Notes under the pieces: model-generated
What the model was told of the DNA's origin: nothing
What the model saw: only the letters and a program-made list of their open reading frames with translations
Databases searched by the model: none
Shown here: piece by piece, positions 8,939 to 16,884 of the stretch
How the letters are laid out: each line of letters opens with the position of its first letter
Numbering within the stretch: position 1 is the stretch's first letter
Source of the DNA: SIRX01 sp965213905
Lineage (GTDB): Bacteria; Actinomycetota; Rubrobacteria; Rubrobacterales; Rubrobacteraceae
DNA length: 64,000 nt
Direction of reading: 5' to 3'
Assembly (NCBI GenBank): GCA_965213905.1
Contig: OZ243922.1
Coordinates: forward strand, 868,001 to 932,000
Translations under genes and position numbers: made by a program

Positions 8939-11035
8939 TTACCTTCGTTCGCCGCTGGCGACCCGGTAGAGCCAAAGGGCAAAGAGCGCGAACGCTGCAA
9001 CGCCGAGCACGTTAACCAGAACGCCGAAAGTTCCTTCGCCGATGCCGAGCGCGCCGGGGGTCACGGCGAACACATCGGTCGTTTGGGCGATGGCGAAAGG
9101 TATAGCCAGCAGGATGCCCATCAACGCCTCGCCGGTGATAAGGCCGGAGGCGAATAGCAAACCGCTGCGCGAGGCGCGGACGTTGACCTCGTCGAAGTCG
9201 TCCCCGAGTTCCGCCCGGCGGCGGTTGAGAGACCGGATCGCCAGTAGCGCGACCAGTCCGCCGGCCAGGATCGGGACCGACAACTCTATGGGCAGGTACA
9301 GGCCTACGGCGACGGCCAAAACCGGCATCCGGAAGTTCGCGCCCCGGGACTCCAGCACCTTGTCGGCGGCGATGATCGCCGCGGCGAGGGCGCAGCCGAT
9401 GGCGAACATCCCCCACGGCAAGCCACCGGCGAAGACGCCTTCAGAGACGGAGGCCATAAGCGTCGCCTGGGGGGCGGCCAGCGCCTCCGACGGGTCCATA
9501 CCCTCTCGCGGGAATACGCCGCCCAAACCGTAAGCCTGAAACAGAACCGAGAGGATCGGGGCTATGGCGAGGGCCGCCACGACCACGCCTATGACCTGCA
9601 TGATCTGCTGTTTGAACGGCGTCGCCCCGACGATATGCCCGGCCTTTAAGTCTTGCATGTTGTCTCCGCCGATGGCCGCCGCGCAACACACCACGCCGCC
9701 GACCATGATGGCCGTTGCCGCGGCCGCCGTGGCCCTTCCGGCATCTACGCCGAAGTCTATCTGCGTCCCCAGCAGCACCAGTAGAATAAGCGAGGTAGCC
9801 AGGATGGTCGCGATGGTAACGCCGGAGACCGGGTTGTTCGACGAGCCCACGAGCCCGGCCATGTAGGCCGCGACCGAGGAGAACAGGAAGCCGGCGACAA
9901 AGGCGAAGACGACCCCGAAGAGGATGGTACCGAAGTACAAACCGCCCGTAATGCCCAGGGCGTCCCGGTCGAGCACGAACAAAAAGACTACAAAGATCGG
10001 CACCGCCATCGCGAGCGCCCCGAAGAGCACGAAGTTGATCGGTGTATCCTGCTGGGTGCGTTCCAGGCCACCATCCTCCCCGCTCCGGGCCCGGCGCATG
10101 GCCTCCATCGAAGAGCGCACGCCGTCCCGGACGGGGCCTGCCAGGGAGATGAGCGCCCACACCCCACCGGCGGCCATCGCCCCGACACCGAGGTACCGGA
10201 TCCGGCCGCTCCAGACCGCCAGGGCCGCATCATACCCCGTGGCGCCCTGCGTGATGCTCTCGATCTGCTCCGGTCCCGCCAAAGCCGTGTAGATCGGGAT
10301 GCCCAAAAACCAGGAGATAGCACCCCCCAGAAACACCAGAACGGCGATGTTCAAACCCACGATGTAACCGACCCCCAACAACGCCACCCCGAGCCCGCTG
10401 CCGACCGCGAAGATGGCCCCACCGGCCGCCACCGCCCCCGACACCGTAGAAGCCGCAAGGCCGAATCCCGTCTGGCAGAGCTTGAAAACCGCGCCGGCCG
10501 CGCCCGCCACGGCGATGCTCTTCGCCCCCTGGCCGCCCTCGGTGCCGGCTTTGAGAACCTCGCCGGTCGCCACACCTTCGGGGAACTTCAGGCGCGTTTG
10601 CAGGATCAGGGCCCGCCGCAACGGGATGGTGAACATAACGCCCAGGATACCGCCGGTAATCGCTATCGCCGCCACGGGCAGCCACTGGAAGTTTTGCCAG
10701 TAGCGAAGTATGACGAGCGCCGGGATCGTGAAAATCACACCGGCCGCCAGCGCCTCGCCCGCCGATGCCGCGGTCTGGATAATGTTGTTCTCCAGAATGT
10801 TCGACTCCCGGAAAAAGCGCAGCACCGCCATCGAGATGACCGCCGCGGGGATCGAGGCCGAGACCGTGAGGCCGACCTTTAGGCCCAGGTAAGCGTTGGC
10901 ACCCGCCAGTACCACGGTCAGCAGGATCGCCAGAACAACGGCTTTGAACGTGATCTCCGGCAGCGTTGTGGAGGCCGGGATATACGGCTCGTCGAATGCT
11001 TCTTCGTCTCTTTGGGAACGTTCAGCCTGCGCCAC
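8939..11035 (-). CDS. OPT-family oligopeptide transporter
   Basis: 698-residue polytopic membrane protein with about 14-16 hydrophobic helices. N-terminal block AGANAYLGLKVGLTVSASIP and the internal GGDNMQDLKAGHIVGATP are characteristic of prokaryotic OPT transporters, which import oligopeptides or metal-chelate conjugates by proton symport. GTG start at 11035 with GGGAG 5 nt upstream. No ligand can be inferred; neighbours are unrelated. The 80-nt region after its stop contains a short CAGC-rich direct repeat (8865-8893) and no gene. Confidence 0.93.
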   Translation of the reverse strand: MAQAERSQRDEEAFDEPYIPASTTLPEITFKAVVLAILLTVVLAGANAYLGLKVGLTVSASIPAAVISMAVLRFFRESNILENNIIQTAASAGEALAAGVIFTIPALVILRYWQNFQWLPVAAIAITGGILGVMFTIPLRRALILQTRLKFPEGVATGEVLKAGTEGGQGAKSIAVAGAAGAVFKLCQTGFGLAASTVSGAVAAGGAIFAVGSGLGVALLGVGYIVGLNIAVLVFLGGAISWFLGIPIYTALAGPEQIESITQGATGYDAALAVWSGRIRYLGVGAMAAGGVWALISLAGPVRDGVRSSMEAMRRARSGEDGGLERTQQDTPINFVLFGALAMAVPIFVVFLFVLDRDALGITGGLYFGTILFGVVFAFVAGFLFSSVAAYMAGLVGSSNNPVSGVTIATILATSLILLVLLGTQIDFGVDAGRATAAAATAIMVGGVVCCAAAIGGDNMQDLKAGHIVGATPFKQQIMQVIGVVVAALAIAPILSVLFQAYGLGGVFPREGMDPSEALAAPQATLMASVSEGVFAGGLPWGMFAIGCALAAAIIAADKVLESRGANFRMPVLAVAVGLYLPIELSVPILAGGLVALLAIRSLNRRRAELGDDFDEVNVRASRSGLLFASGLITGEALMGILLAIPFAIAQTTDVFAVTPGALGIGEGTFGVLVNVLGVAAFALFALWLYRVASGERR

Positions 11036-11117
11036 GAGGGCTCCCTTCTCTGGGTCCGTTAGATTTCTACCGGCACCCCGAAGATTACGCCAGAGACCGG
11101 GCGCATGTCAAAGAGAG

Positions 11118-12176
11118 CTAGACGCGGTCGGCGCGGACTATGAGGCGCTGGCTGAAGTTTGGTCCGGTACAGGTTTGGAGGGTGAGAAGGTCGCGACCAC
11201 GGACCGGCTCCGTGACCCACACGTCCAGGGGCGCGACGACGAGCTTCTCGCTGACCTCGTAGCGGTAGGTCTTGCCGCCAGCGGTCAGGGTCAGCCGGTC
11301 GCCGCGTTTCAACTCGTTCAGGCGGTAGAAGATCTTCCAGCTCTTGGTTTTGGGCCAGCCTACCCGGTGGCCGACCACGTAGACGTTGCGGGCCTCGCCA
11401 CGCTGCCAGGGTCGAGAGGTCTGGGGCAGGTGGATCAGGCCGCGGTCGAGAGCTTTTTGCTCGTCCGTAGTTTCTATCGGACTGTTGCGAAGCCCAAGCT
11501 CTTTTATGGAGAGCGCCATCTTGCCCCCGCGCGGAACCGAACGGGCCGTCTCCTCACGGGTTGGCTCCCCACTGGTTGGCTCCCTGCGGGCCGTCTCTGG
11601 CGGATTTTTTCGTTTAGGGGTGCTTTTCGCTGGCGCGGGCCGGGCTTTGGTGGTTTTCTTCCCCGCTACGCCAGCCGGTAGCTCCCGTTCCACCCGCTCC
11701 GCCCGTGGTGGCTTCGGCTTCGGCCTGGGCTTCGGCCTGGGCTTCGGCCTGGGCTCCGGCTCTACCTCGGGCTCAGCCTCAGGCTCCGCGAGTAGTTTGT
11801 CCACTGGTTGTTTCGCGACGGGTTGCGGCTGTACCGGTTTCTTAGGTTTTGGAGCAGGCTCCGGTGGTGGTTCGGGAGCGGGGACTACTTTCGTAGGTTT
11901 TGGTGGTGGTTCGGGAGTGGGAGCCGTTTTCGGGGGCTTGGGCTTGGCGTTTCGGAGTTCCGGCGGGACGGCGGGTTCGGGTTGGATGTTTGGTGGGTCG
12001 GCTTTTTGGAAGCCTCTGGCTATGGCGACGGGGCGCTCCACGGTTGTCGGCTCCGAGAAGCTCGTCTCCTTTACGGGGATGGTGTCTCCTGGTTCGCTGT
12101 AGAGGGGGGTTGCCAGGACGAGCGCCACCGTCATAGCCAGGGAGAGCGACACGGTTGCCAGGCCGAGCCTCAGCAA
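11118..12176 (-). CDS. Sortase with long proline-rich stalk (second of a pair)
   Basis: About 352 residues. An N-terminal transmembrane anchor (LGLATVSLSLAMTVALVLA) leads to a roughly 170-residue Pro/Lys/Glu-rich linker, with an 18-bp DNA repeat encoding PRPKPR units near 11710-11760, then a sortase barrel. Catalytic His270 in VVGHRVGWP, Cys336 in TLQTC and an Arg in RLIVRA are intact. It should attach LPxTG-type proteins outside the membrane; the stalk could span a thick wall. The start is uncertain: TTG at 12176 mirrors the start of the upstream paralogue (LLRxG), but there is no good ribosome site; the frame stays open to 12299 inside the upstream gene. Same operon as the sortase at 12197 (20 bp gap). 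Confidence 0.85.
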   Translation of the reverse strand: MLRLGLATVSLSLAMTVALVLATPLYSEPGDTIPVKETSFSEPTTVERPVAIARGFQKADPPNIQPEPAVPPELRNAKPKPPKTAPTPEPPPKPTKVVPAPEPPPEPAPKPKKPVQPQPVAKQPVDKLLAEPEAEPEVEPEPRPKPRPKPRPKPKPPRAERVERELPAGVAGKKTTKARPAPAKSTPKRKNPPETARREPTSGEPTREETARSVPRGGKMALSIKELGLRNSPIETTDEQKALDRGLIHLPQTSRPWQRGEARNVYVVGHRVGWPKTKSWKIFYRLNELKRGDRLTLTAGGKTYRYEVSEKLVVAPLDVWVTEPVRGRDLLTLQTCTGPNFSQRLIVRADRV

Positions 12177-12196
12177 AGCCGGTGCGCCGGTACGCC

Positions 12197-13087
12197 TCAG
12201 ATCCTGTCCGCCCGGACTATGAGGCGTTTGCTGAAGTTTGGGCCGGTGCAGGTTTGGAGGGTCACCATGTCGCGGTTCAACTCCTGGCCCATCACCCACC
12301 GTTCGTCCGGGTCCACCACGAGTTTCTCGGTGACTTTGTAGCGGTAGCGCTCTCCCCGGCGGTCTTTGAGGAGGATTTCGTCGCCGTCGCCGAGTTGGTC
12401 GAGGTTGTGGAAGATCAGGCGACTCCCGGTTCCCGGCCAGCCGAGCACGTGGGCCGCCAGGTACACGTTCCTCTGCGGAGCCCGTGTCCAGGGCAGGGAG
12501 GTCTCCGGCACGTGAACAATGCCTTTGTCGAGGGACTGCTGGCTATCGTCCCCCATGACCGGCGCGTTGTGGATTCCTATGTCGTCCACCGTGAGGGCCA
12601 TTATCGCGCCCGGCACCCAGTTGTATCGGCGAGGTTCGTTGGCGGCCTCGACTTCGCTGCTCTCGGGCTCCGGCCAATCTTCCTCGGCTGCCGGCAGGGA
12701 GCCTTGCGGCTGGGGTCTTTGTTCCGGCGCCGGCTCCGGCGCTGGTTCGGGCACCGGTTGCGGCACAGGCTCGGGTTCTGGCTCCGGTTGCAGCGCAGGC
12801 GCGGGTTCCGGTTGCGGGGCGGACTCCGGTTCTGTCCGGGGCGCGGCTACCGGCTCGGGTGGTGGGCTCTGTCTGGGCTCCGGTTCAGGGTTTGCGGGAA
12901 GATCCGCGCTCTCGCGGTTTGGGATCTCGCCGGACGCGGACTTTTGGGGTTCGGATGTTTCGGACTTCGCGGCGACGGGGTCCGCTGCGGTCCTCTCTTC
13001 CGGCCCCCGCAGCAGGATCACTGCGGCCACGACGAGCGTCAGCAAGAGGGAGACGGAAAGCGAGATCACGCCGATCCTTAAGAGCAT
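12197..13087 (-). CDS. Sortase with proline/glutamate-rich stalk (first of a pair)
   Basis: 296 residues: an N-terminal membrane anchor (residues 3-27), about 100 residues of PEPxP-type low complexity, then a sortase domain with His213 (LAAHVLGWP), Cys280 (TLQTC) and Arg in RLIVRADRI. It is a clear paralogue of the sortase just downstream; the last 25 residues are almost identical, indicating tandem duplication. ATG at 13087; no strong Shine-Dalgarno sequence is visible. An LPETG-anchored surface protein lies 54 bp upstream, its likely substrate. By the TLQTC signature and anchor topology it is closest to class E/F-like actinobacterial housekeeping sortases, but I cannot assign the class firmly. 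Confidence 0.88.
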   Translation of the reverse strand: MLLRIGVISLSVSLLLTLVVAAVILLRGPEERTAADPVAAKSETSEPQKSASGEIPNRESADLPANPEPEPRQSPPPEPVAAPRTEPESAPQPEPAPALQPEPEPEPVPQPVPEPAPEPAPEQRPQPQGSLPAAEEDWPEPESSEVEAANEPRRYNWVPGAIMALTVDDIGIHNAPVMGDDSQQSLDKGIVHVPETSLPWTRAPQRNVYLAAHVLGWPGTGSRLIFHNLDQLGDGDEILLKDRRGERYRYKVTEKLVVDPDERWVMGQELNRDMVTLQTCTGPNFSKRLIVRADRI

Positions 13088-13141
13088 CTAGTTTCTACAC
13101 CCCCGAACCAATTTTCAGCCGTCCCAGAGCCAGGAACCCCT

Positions 13142-14188
13142 CTATCGTCTCCGCCGTACAACGGCGGTCAGCAGGCCGGCCCCAGCGAGAAGGAACAACG
13201 CCACGCCGAGCAACGGAGGCCCGCCGGTCTCGGGTAGGTCTTTGTCCGGAACGTTTATGACGTTGTCCCTATCGTTGTCGTCGGCGTTGTTATCGTCGTT
13301 TTCATCAACTACATCGTCGGCACCACTCTCGTTGTTGTTTTCATCGCTACCAACGCAATCTTCGACGAGAATAGTGTAATTTGCGTCTACTCCGTCAACT
13401 TCTAAAGAGAATTCCCCAGGACCCTCGTTTACGAAAGAGGTCTTCGCCCCTTCTTTCTCTTGACTAATAACAGCTACGGGAACGCTGTTCGCGTCTTCTA
13501 CGGAGATAATGAAAAAGGTGCCCTGCTCAAACTCGGTGTTCTCCACAGTGGAAGTAATCCTGAACCTGTCGCCTTCTATATTGAACGGCTCCGTCAGCGT
13601 GCTACCGGTCTCGTTGGTGATCGTTAAAGCTTCCCGTGCGCCCGGACAGCTTCCGGTTGGGGAAACGTTTTCGTCCCTGACCTGGGCCTCGCCAGTAGTG
13701 CCATTTTGGTCGTTAGCACCACCATTCCCGACTATGGTGTTGGCAGTGTCGGAAGCAGGCTCGGCATTATCGCCGTTAGCGGTGGCCCTATTGGTAAACG
13801 TGTCGTTTCCTGCTGCGCTGGCGACTATGGTAACGGTAGCTGTATCTGCTGCGGAAAGGCTGTCAAGGTTGCAGGTGACTTCGTTGGCAGTGCCGTCTGC
13901 GGGCTCTTCCGCGCAAGTGAAATCATCGGAGTTGGCCGAAATGAGATCGAACTCTTCCGGTAGTTCGTCCACGAGCGTAACGTTGTTAGCGATCTCGCTG
14001 CCGGTGTTGGTCACGTTTATCGTGTAGGTAACTTCGTCACCCTCTTCGACGGTGTTGGGATCACCTATCTTATCAACGGTGAGCGTAGTCATTTGAGCCC
14101 ACGCTGGTGCTGCCAACAGTGCCAGTGAGAGAAAAGCTACCCCAACCACCAGACCAACGATTCTAGATGCTTGCCTACCGAGAACCAC
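13142..14188 (-). CDS. LPETG-anchored surface protein with DUF11-type domain
   Basis: 348 residues. Signal peptide (cleavage near AWAQ, about residue 32), then a DUF11/CARDB-like beta-sandwich (VEEGDEVTYTINVTNTGSE, LVDELPEEFDLIS), a second beta domain, an Asp/Asn-rich acidic spacer (about 285-315), and a canonical sorting signal DLPETGG, hydrophobic helix, VVRRRR tail. It should be cross-linked to the cell wall by one of the two sortases encoded immediately downstream. GTG at 14188 follows GGGAGG by 6 nt; a TTG four codons upstream sits inside that site. The acidic spacer may bind calcium; that is inference. Confidence 0.9.
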   Translation of the reverse strand: MVLGRQASRIVGLVVGVAFLSLALLAAPAWAQMTTLTVDKIGDPNTVEEGDEVTYTINVTNTGSEIANNVTLVDELPEEFDLISANSDDFTCAEEPADGTANEVTCNLDSLSAADTATVTIVASAAGNDTFTNRATANGDNAEPASDTANTIVGNGGANDQNGTTGEAQVRDENVSPTGSCPGAREALTITNETGSTLTEPFNIEGDRFRITSTVENTEFEQGTFFIISVEDANSVPVAVISQEKEGAKTSFVNEGPGEFSLEVDGVDANYTILVEDCVGSDENNNESGADDVVDENDDNNADDNDRDNVINVPDKDLPETGGPPLLGVALFLLAGAGLLTAVVRRRR

Positions 14189-14370
14189 AGTTCCTCCCAA
14201 ACTTCGCGCTGCCAGAACTTTCCCGCAGCCCGTATCTGGAGCCCGAGAACACAGCTTGCATCATAAACTGTGCAGAACCTTAATACCAGCACATAGAACT
14301 TAATTTGGCTGTGTGTGCTAGGAAAACCTGTCCGCGCGGGCACACGCTGCAAAGAGGATGGGAAGTCAGG

Positions 14371-14688
14371 TTAGTTTACTTTCTCCAGGGGTTTCCCGGT
14401 GTACTCGAACTTGACCCACCCGCCGAGCTTGCAGGCTTTTACGCTGCGCCGCACCTGCCGGGAGGGGTTGAGGAGGGTTACGTGGTGGGCGTAGAGCTGA
14501 GAGCGGACGGCCAACTCGCGGGTGGATTGTATGTCTATAAACTCTACGTCGGACAAATCTATCGTCGTCGGACGGCGGAGGCTCGAAACGCCGCTGAGGG
14601 TTTCGCGCAACTCGTTTATGGAAAAAAGGTCCAATTCGCCCCGCAGTTTGATCTCTACGCTTCCATCCTCGCGATGCCGTGTTTCCAT
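14371..14688 (-). CDS. STAS-domain protein (anti-sigma-factor antagonist-like) lacking the phosphoserine
   Basis: 105-residue single STAS domain (VEIKLRGELDLFSINEL, TTIDLSDVEFIDIQSTRELAV). STAS antagonists bind anti-sigma kinases and are switched by phosphorylation of the Ser after the Asp in FxDSSGL; here the site reads FIDIQST, so that Ser is Ile and the usual switch is probably absent. Start taken as ATG 14688 (GGGGAG 12 nt upstream); a TTG at 14718 is an alternative. It lies divergent to the ECF sigma gene at 14871. The 180 nt on its other side (14189-14370) carry only the likely promoter of the LPETG gene (TATGAT near 14250). Confidence 0.8.
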   Translation of the reverse strand: METRHREDGSVEIKLRGELDLFSINELRETLSGVSSLRRPTTIDLSDVEFIDIQSTRELAVRSQLYAHHVTLLNPSRQVRRSVKACKLGGWVKFEYTGKPLEKVN

Positions 14689-14870
14689 GTAGATCAAATT
14701 CTCCCCTTCGTAAACCAAGAGTCTTTTACAATCCTCCGCTTACCTGCGTTTTTGATATGCTGCTTACTTTGTAAGACCGCGAGGGTTGCGAAATGGTTAC
14801 AGTCAAGGGGGATCTTTTCTAAAACCTTTCGAAACTGCATCTTTTGGTGTAATGTTGACCTGGAGGGTAT

Positions 14871-15524
14871 TTGTTACCGTGGATGTATTTATGGGAGCAG
14901 ACTTCTACAACCTACTTACACGGACTACTCGGTAAAGCTGGTTTGGTTTTGAGAAACGGAAATCTCATCCACCGCGCATCCCGGGGAGAGGTGGGCGCTT
15001 TTTCGCAGCTCGTCCGGGAAAACTCGGACCTCGTTTACCGGGTTTCGTTGCGGATGCTGGGTGACGGTGAAGCCCAGGACGCGAGCCAAGAGGTTTGGGT
15101 AAGGGCGTGGCGGAGCATAAAGGAGTTTAGAGGCGACAGTGCTTTCAGTACATGGCTTTACAGGATCACGGTAAATACTTGCTTGAATGCCCGGGAAAAA
15201 ACATTACGTCGCGACACACACGAGTTACGCGAGGAGATGCCTTTCTTGCCCGGACCGTCGGGCGACGAGCACGATCCGGAGGCCTCCACCCTCAGCCGGG
15301 AGCGCAAAGACGAGTTGACGGCCGCGCTGCAGCAGCTTCGGGCCGAACATCGGGCGGCGCTCGTGTTGCGCCACATGGAAGGCCTGGGCTACGGTGAGAT
15401 CTCCGAGATCCTCGAAGTCCCCGAGGGTACGGCCAAAGGCTGGGTTTCGCGGGGCCGGGCGGCCCTCCTTGTACTACTCAGCAGGGAATCCAGCGACGGC
15501 AACAGCCCTGGACAAGACCGATGA
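14871..15524 (+). CDS. ECF-type RNA polymerase sigma factor
   Basis: About 217 residues. Region 2 is SDLVYRVSLRMLGDGEAQDA with the core-binding helix DASQEVWVRAWRSI; region 4 is LRAEHRAALVLRHMEGLGYG with the HTH ISEILEVPEGTAKGWVSRGR. The start is uncertain: TTG 14871 lies 4 nt after GGAGG, but the conserved domain begins near residue 33, so a TTG near 14943 is possible. Its stop overlaps the next gene (ATGA), the classic arrangement of an ECF factor with its anti-sigma factor. Probably autoregulated; target genes are unknown. Confidence 0.88.
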   Translation: MLPWMYLWEQTSTTYLHGLLGKAGLVLRNGNLIHRASRGEVGAFSQLVRENSDLVYRVSLRMLGDGEAQDASQEVWVRAWRSIKEFRGDSAFSTWLYRITVNTCLNAREKTLRRDTHELREEMPFLPGPSGDEHDPEASTLSRERKDELTAALQQLRAEHRAALVLRHMEGLGYGEISEILEVPEGTAKGWVSRGRAALLVLLSRESSDGNSPGQDR

Positions 15525-15862
15525 ACGGCAGGCCGGAAAAAGGGCAGTGGGAGTTGTTTGAGTTAATCGGCGCCTACGCGGCCGGTGACCTTGACCCCCC
15601 CGAGGCCCGGGAAGCGGAGCGCCTGCTGATGGAGAACGACGACCGCCAGCGGCTCGTAGAGTCCTACAGCCGGATGATCGTCCTGCTCTCGGTGGCGGGG
15701 CAGGAATCCCCCGCGGCCCCGGAAGCCGTGATCAACTACGCCATCCGACGCGCCTATATCGCGGCGTTTTTCCAACAGGCGGAGAACTTCTTCGGCGGCA
15801 TAGGCCGTTCGTACGCCGCCGCTTTCGTCTATTATCTAGGCCTGAGGCCAAAAACCGCGTAA
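15521..15862 (+). CDS. Putative soluble anti-sigma factor
   Basis: 113 residues, starting at the ATG that overlaps the ECF stop by 4 nt. The segment LIGAYAAGDLDPPEAREAERLL resembles the sigma-binding helical domain of ZAS-type anti-sigma factors, but the HxxxCxxC zinc motif is absent and no transmembrane helix is evident. Function is assigned from position and this helical similarity only. How it would sense a signal is not visible; the nearby STAS gene could belong to the same circuit. Confidence 0.7.
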   Translation: MNGRPEKGQWELFELIGAYAAGDLDPPEAREAERLLMENDDRQRLVESYSRMIVLLSVAGQESPAAPEAVINYAIRRAYIAAFFQQAENFFGGIGRSYAAAFVYYLGLRPKTA

Positions 15863-15936
15863 CCGCGTAACTGTGCAACCGCGGGATCGCGTAATTACTT
15901 CCCGAGCAAACCAGGAAGCCCGAAGAGGAGGAGCAA

Positions 15937-16743
15937 ATGCCAGCAGGAAACGACGTAAAGGGTCTGCTAGCCACGGTCACCGAGTTCCTTCCGCGGCTGG
16001 TGGGGGCGATAGTCGTGCTGTTGGCGGCCCTGCTGATCGCACGCCTCCTGCAAAACTTGATCTCCCGCACGCTAAACGGCCTCGGCCTCGACGGGCTGTT
16101 CGAGAGCACCGGCGCCTTGGATACGCTTTGGAAGCTCGGCTACGGCGGCGGCCCCTCGCAACTCCTCGGGGTAGCCGTTTTCTGGGGTACGCTTCTGACC
16201 GGCGTCGCGACGGCGCTGAGCGTCCTGGGGCTCGCCTCCCTGGAGAGCACCACGACGCAACTCGTAAACCTCTCCGGGCGCGCGCTGGTCGCCCTGGTCA
16301 TCCTCCTAGCCGGTACAGCGGCGGCCGGGCGGCTCTCCGAACTGGTCGCCCAGAAAGCCGGCGACGCCGGGCTGCGCGGTTCAGACACCTTTCGCAAAGT
16401 AGTGTTCGTCACCGTGGTCTCCGTAGCCTCCCTGCTGGCCGCCGCCCAACTCGGCCTCGACACCTCGCTGCTGCTGGTCGTATCCATCTCCCTGCTCGCG
16501 ACTATCGGGCTCGTCATCGTCATCACCGTCGGCCAGGGACTCGTCCTCCTCTCCGGCAACGTTGCCGCCAGCCGTTACGTCCAAGACGGCGTGAAAGAGG
16601 GCGACGAAATCTCCGTGAACGGCATAGAAGGCACCGTCGAAGAAACCGACTACGCCTCCGTTACCCTACGTGCCGAAGACGGCGACTTATACCGCATCCC
16701 AAACCGCATTATCCTGGACAACGTAGTCCGCAAGAAAGCCTGA
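15937..16743 (+). CDS. MscS-type mechanosensitive channel family protein
   Basis: 268 residues with five to six hydrophobic helices (first FLPRLVGAIVVLLAALLIA) and a C-terminal MscS-like beta domain (VQDGVKEGDEISVNGIEGTV, then ITVxLRxEDGxLxxIPN-type end VTLRAEDGDLYRIPNRIIL). Such channels release solutes on hypo-osmotic shock. Strong ribosome site GAAGAGGAGG before ATG 15937. The pore-helix glycine/alanine pattern is replaced by VSISLLATIGLVIVITVGQG, so it belongs to the TM-helix-repeat subgroup rather than being a close MscS orthologue. Confidence 0.85.
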   Translation: MPAGNDVKGLLATVTEFLPRLVGAIVVLLAALLIARLLQNLISRTLNGLGLDGLFESTGALDTLWKLGYGGGPSQLLGVAVFWGTLLTGVATALSVLGLASLESTTTQLVNLSGRALVALVILLAGTAAAGRLSELVAQKAGDAGLRGSDTFRKVVFVTVVSVASLLAAAQLGLDTSLLLVVSISLLATIGLVIVITVGQGLVLLSGNVAASRYVQDGVKEGDEISVNGIEGTVEETDYASVTLRAEDGDLYRIPNRIILDNVVRKKA

Positions 16744-16884
16744 TCCCGCACCCCAAAGCCGTTTTCGGCCCCCACAAACCGATCCTAAAAGCCGCCCCGG
16801 CGTGGTAGAAATTACCCCTGTTTTCTACTCCTTGTGGTATGAATATAGATGCAGTTAGAACTTATCATTTAACAGGAGTAGAGC

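Noticed and set aside
14189..14370. Riboswitch upstream of the LPETG gene
   Set aside because: Some complementarity (GTGTGC/GCACAC) exists, but no known riboswitch core can be recognised.
15873..16808. 311-codon plus-strand frame over the MscS-type gene
   Set aside because: Arg/Pro-rich shadow of the channel gene in another frame; no family signal.
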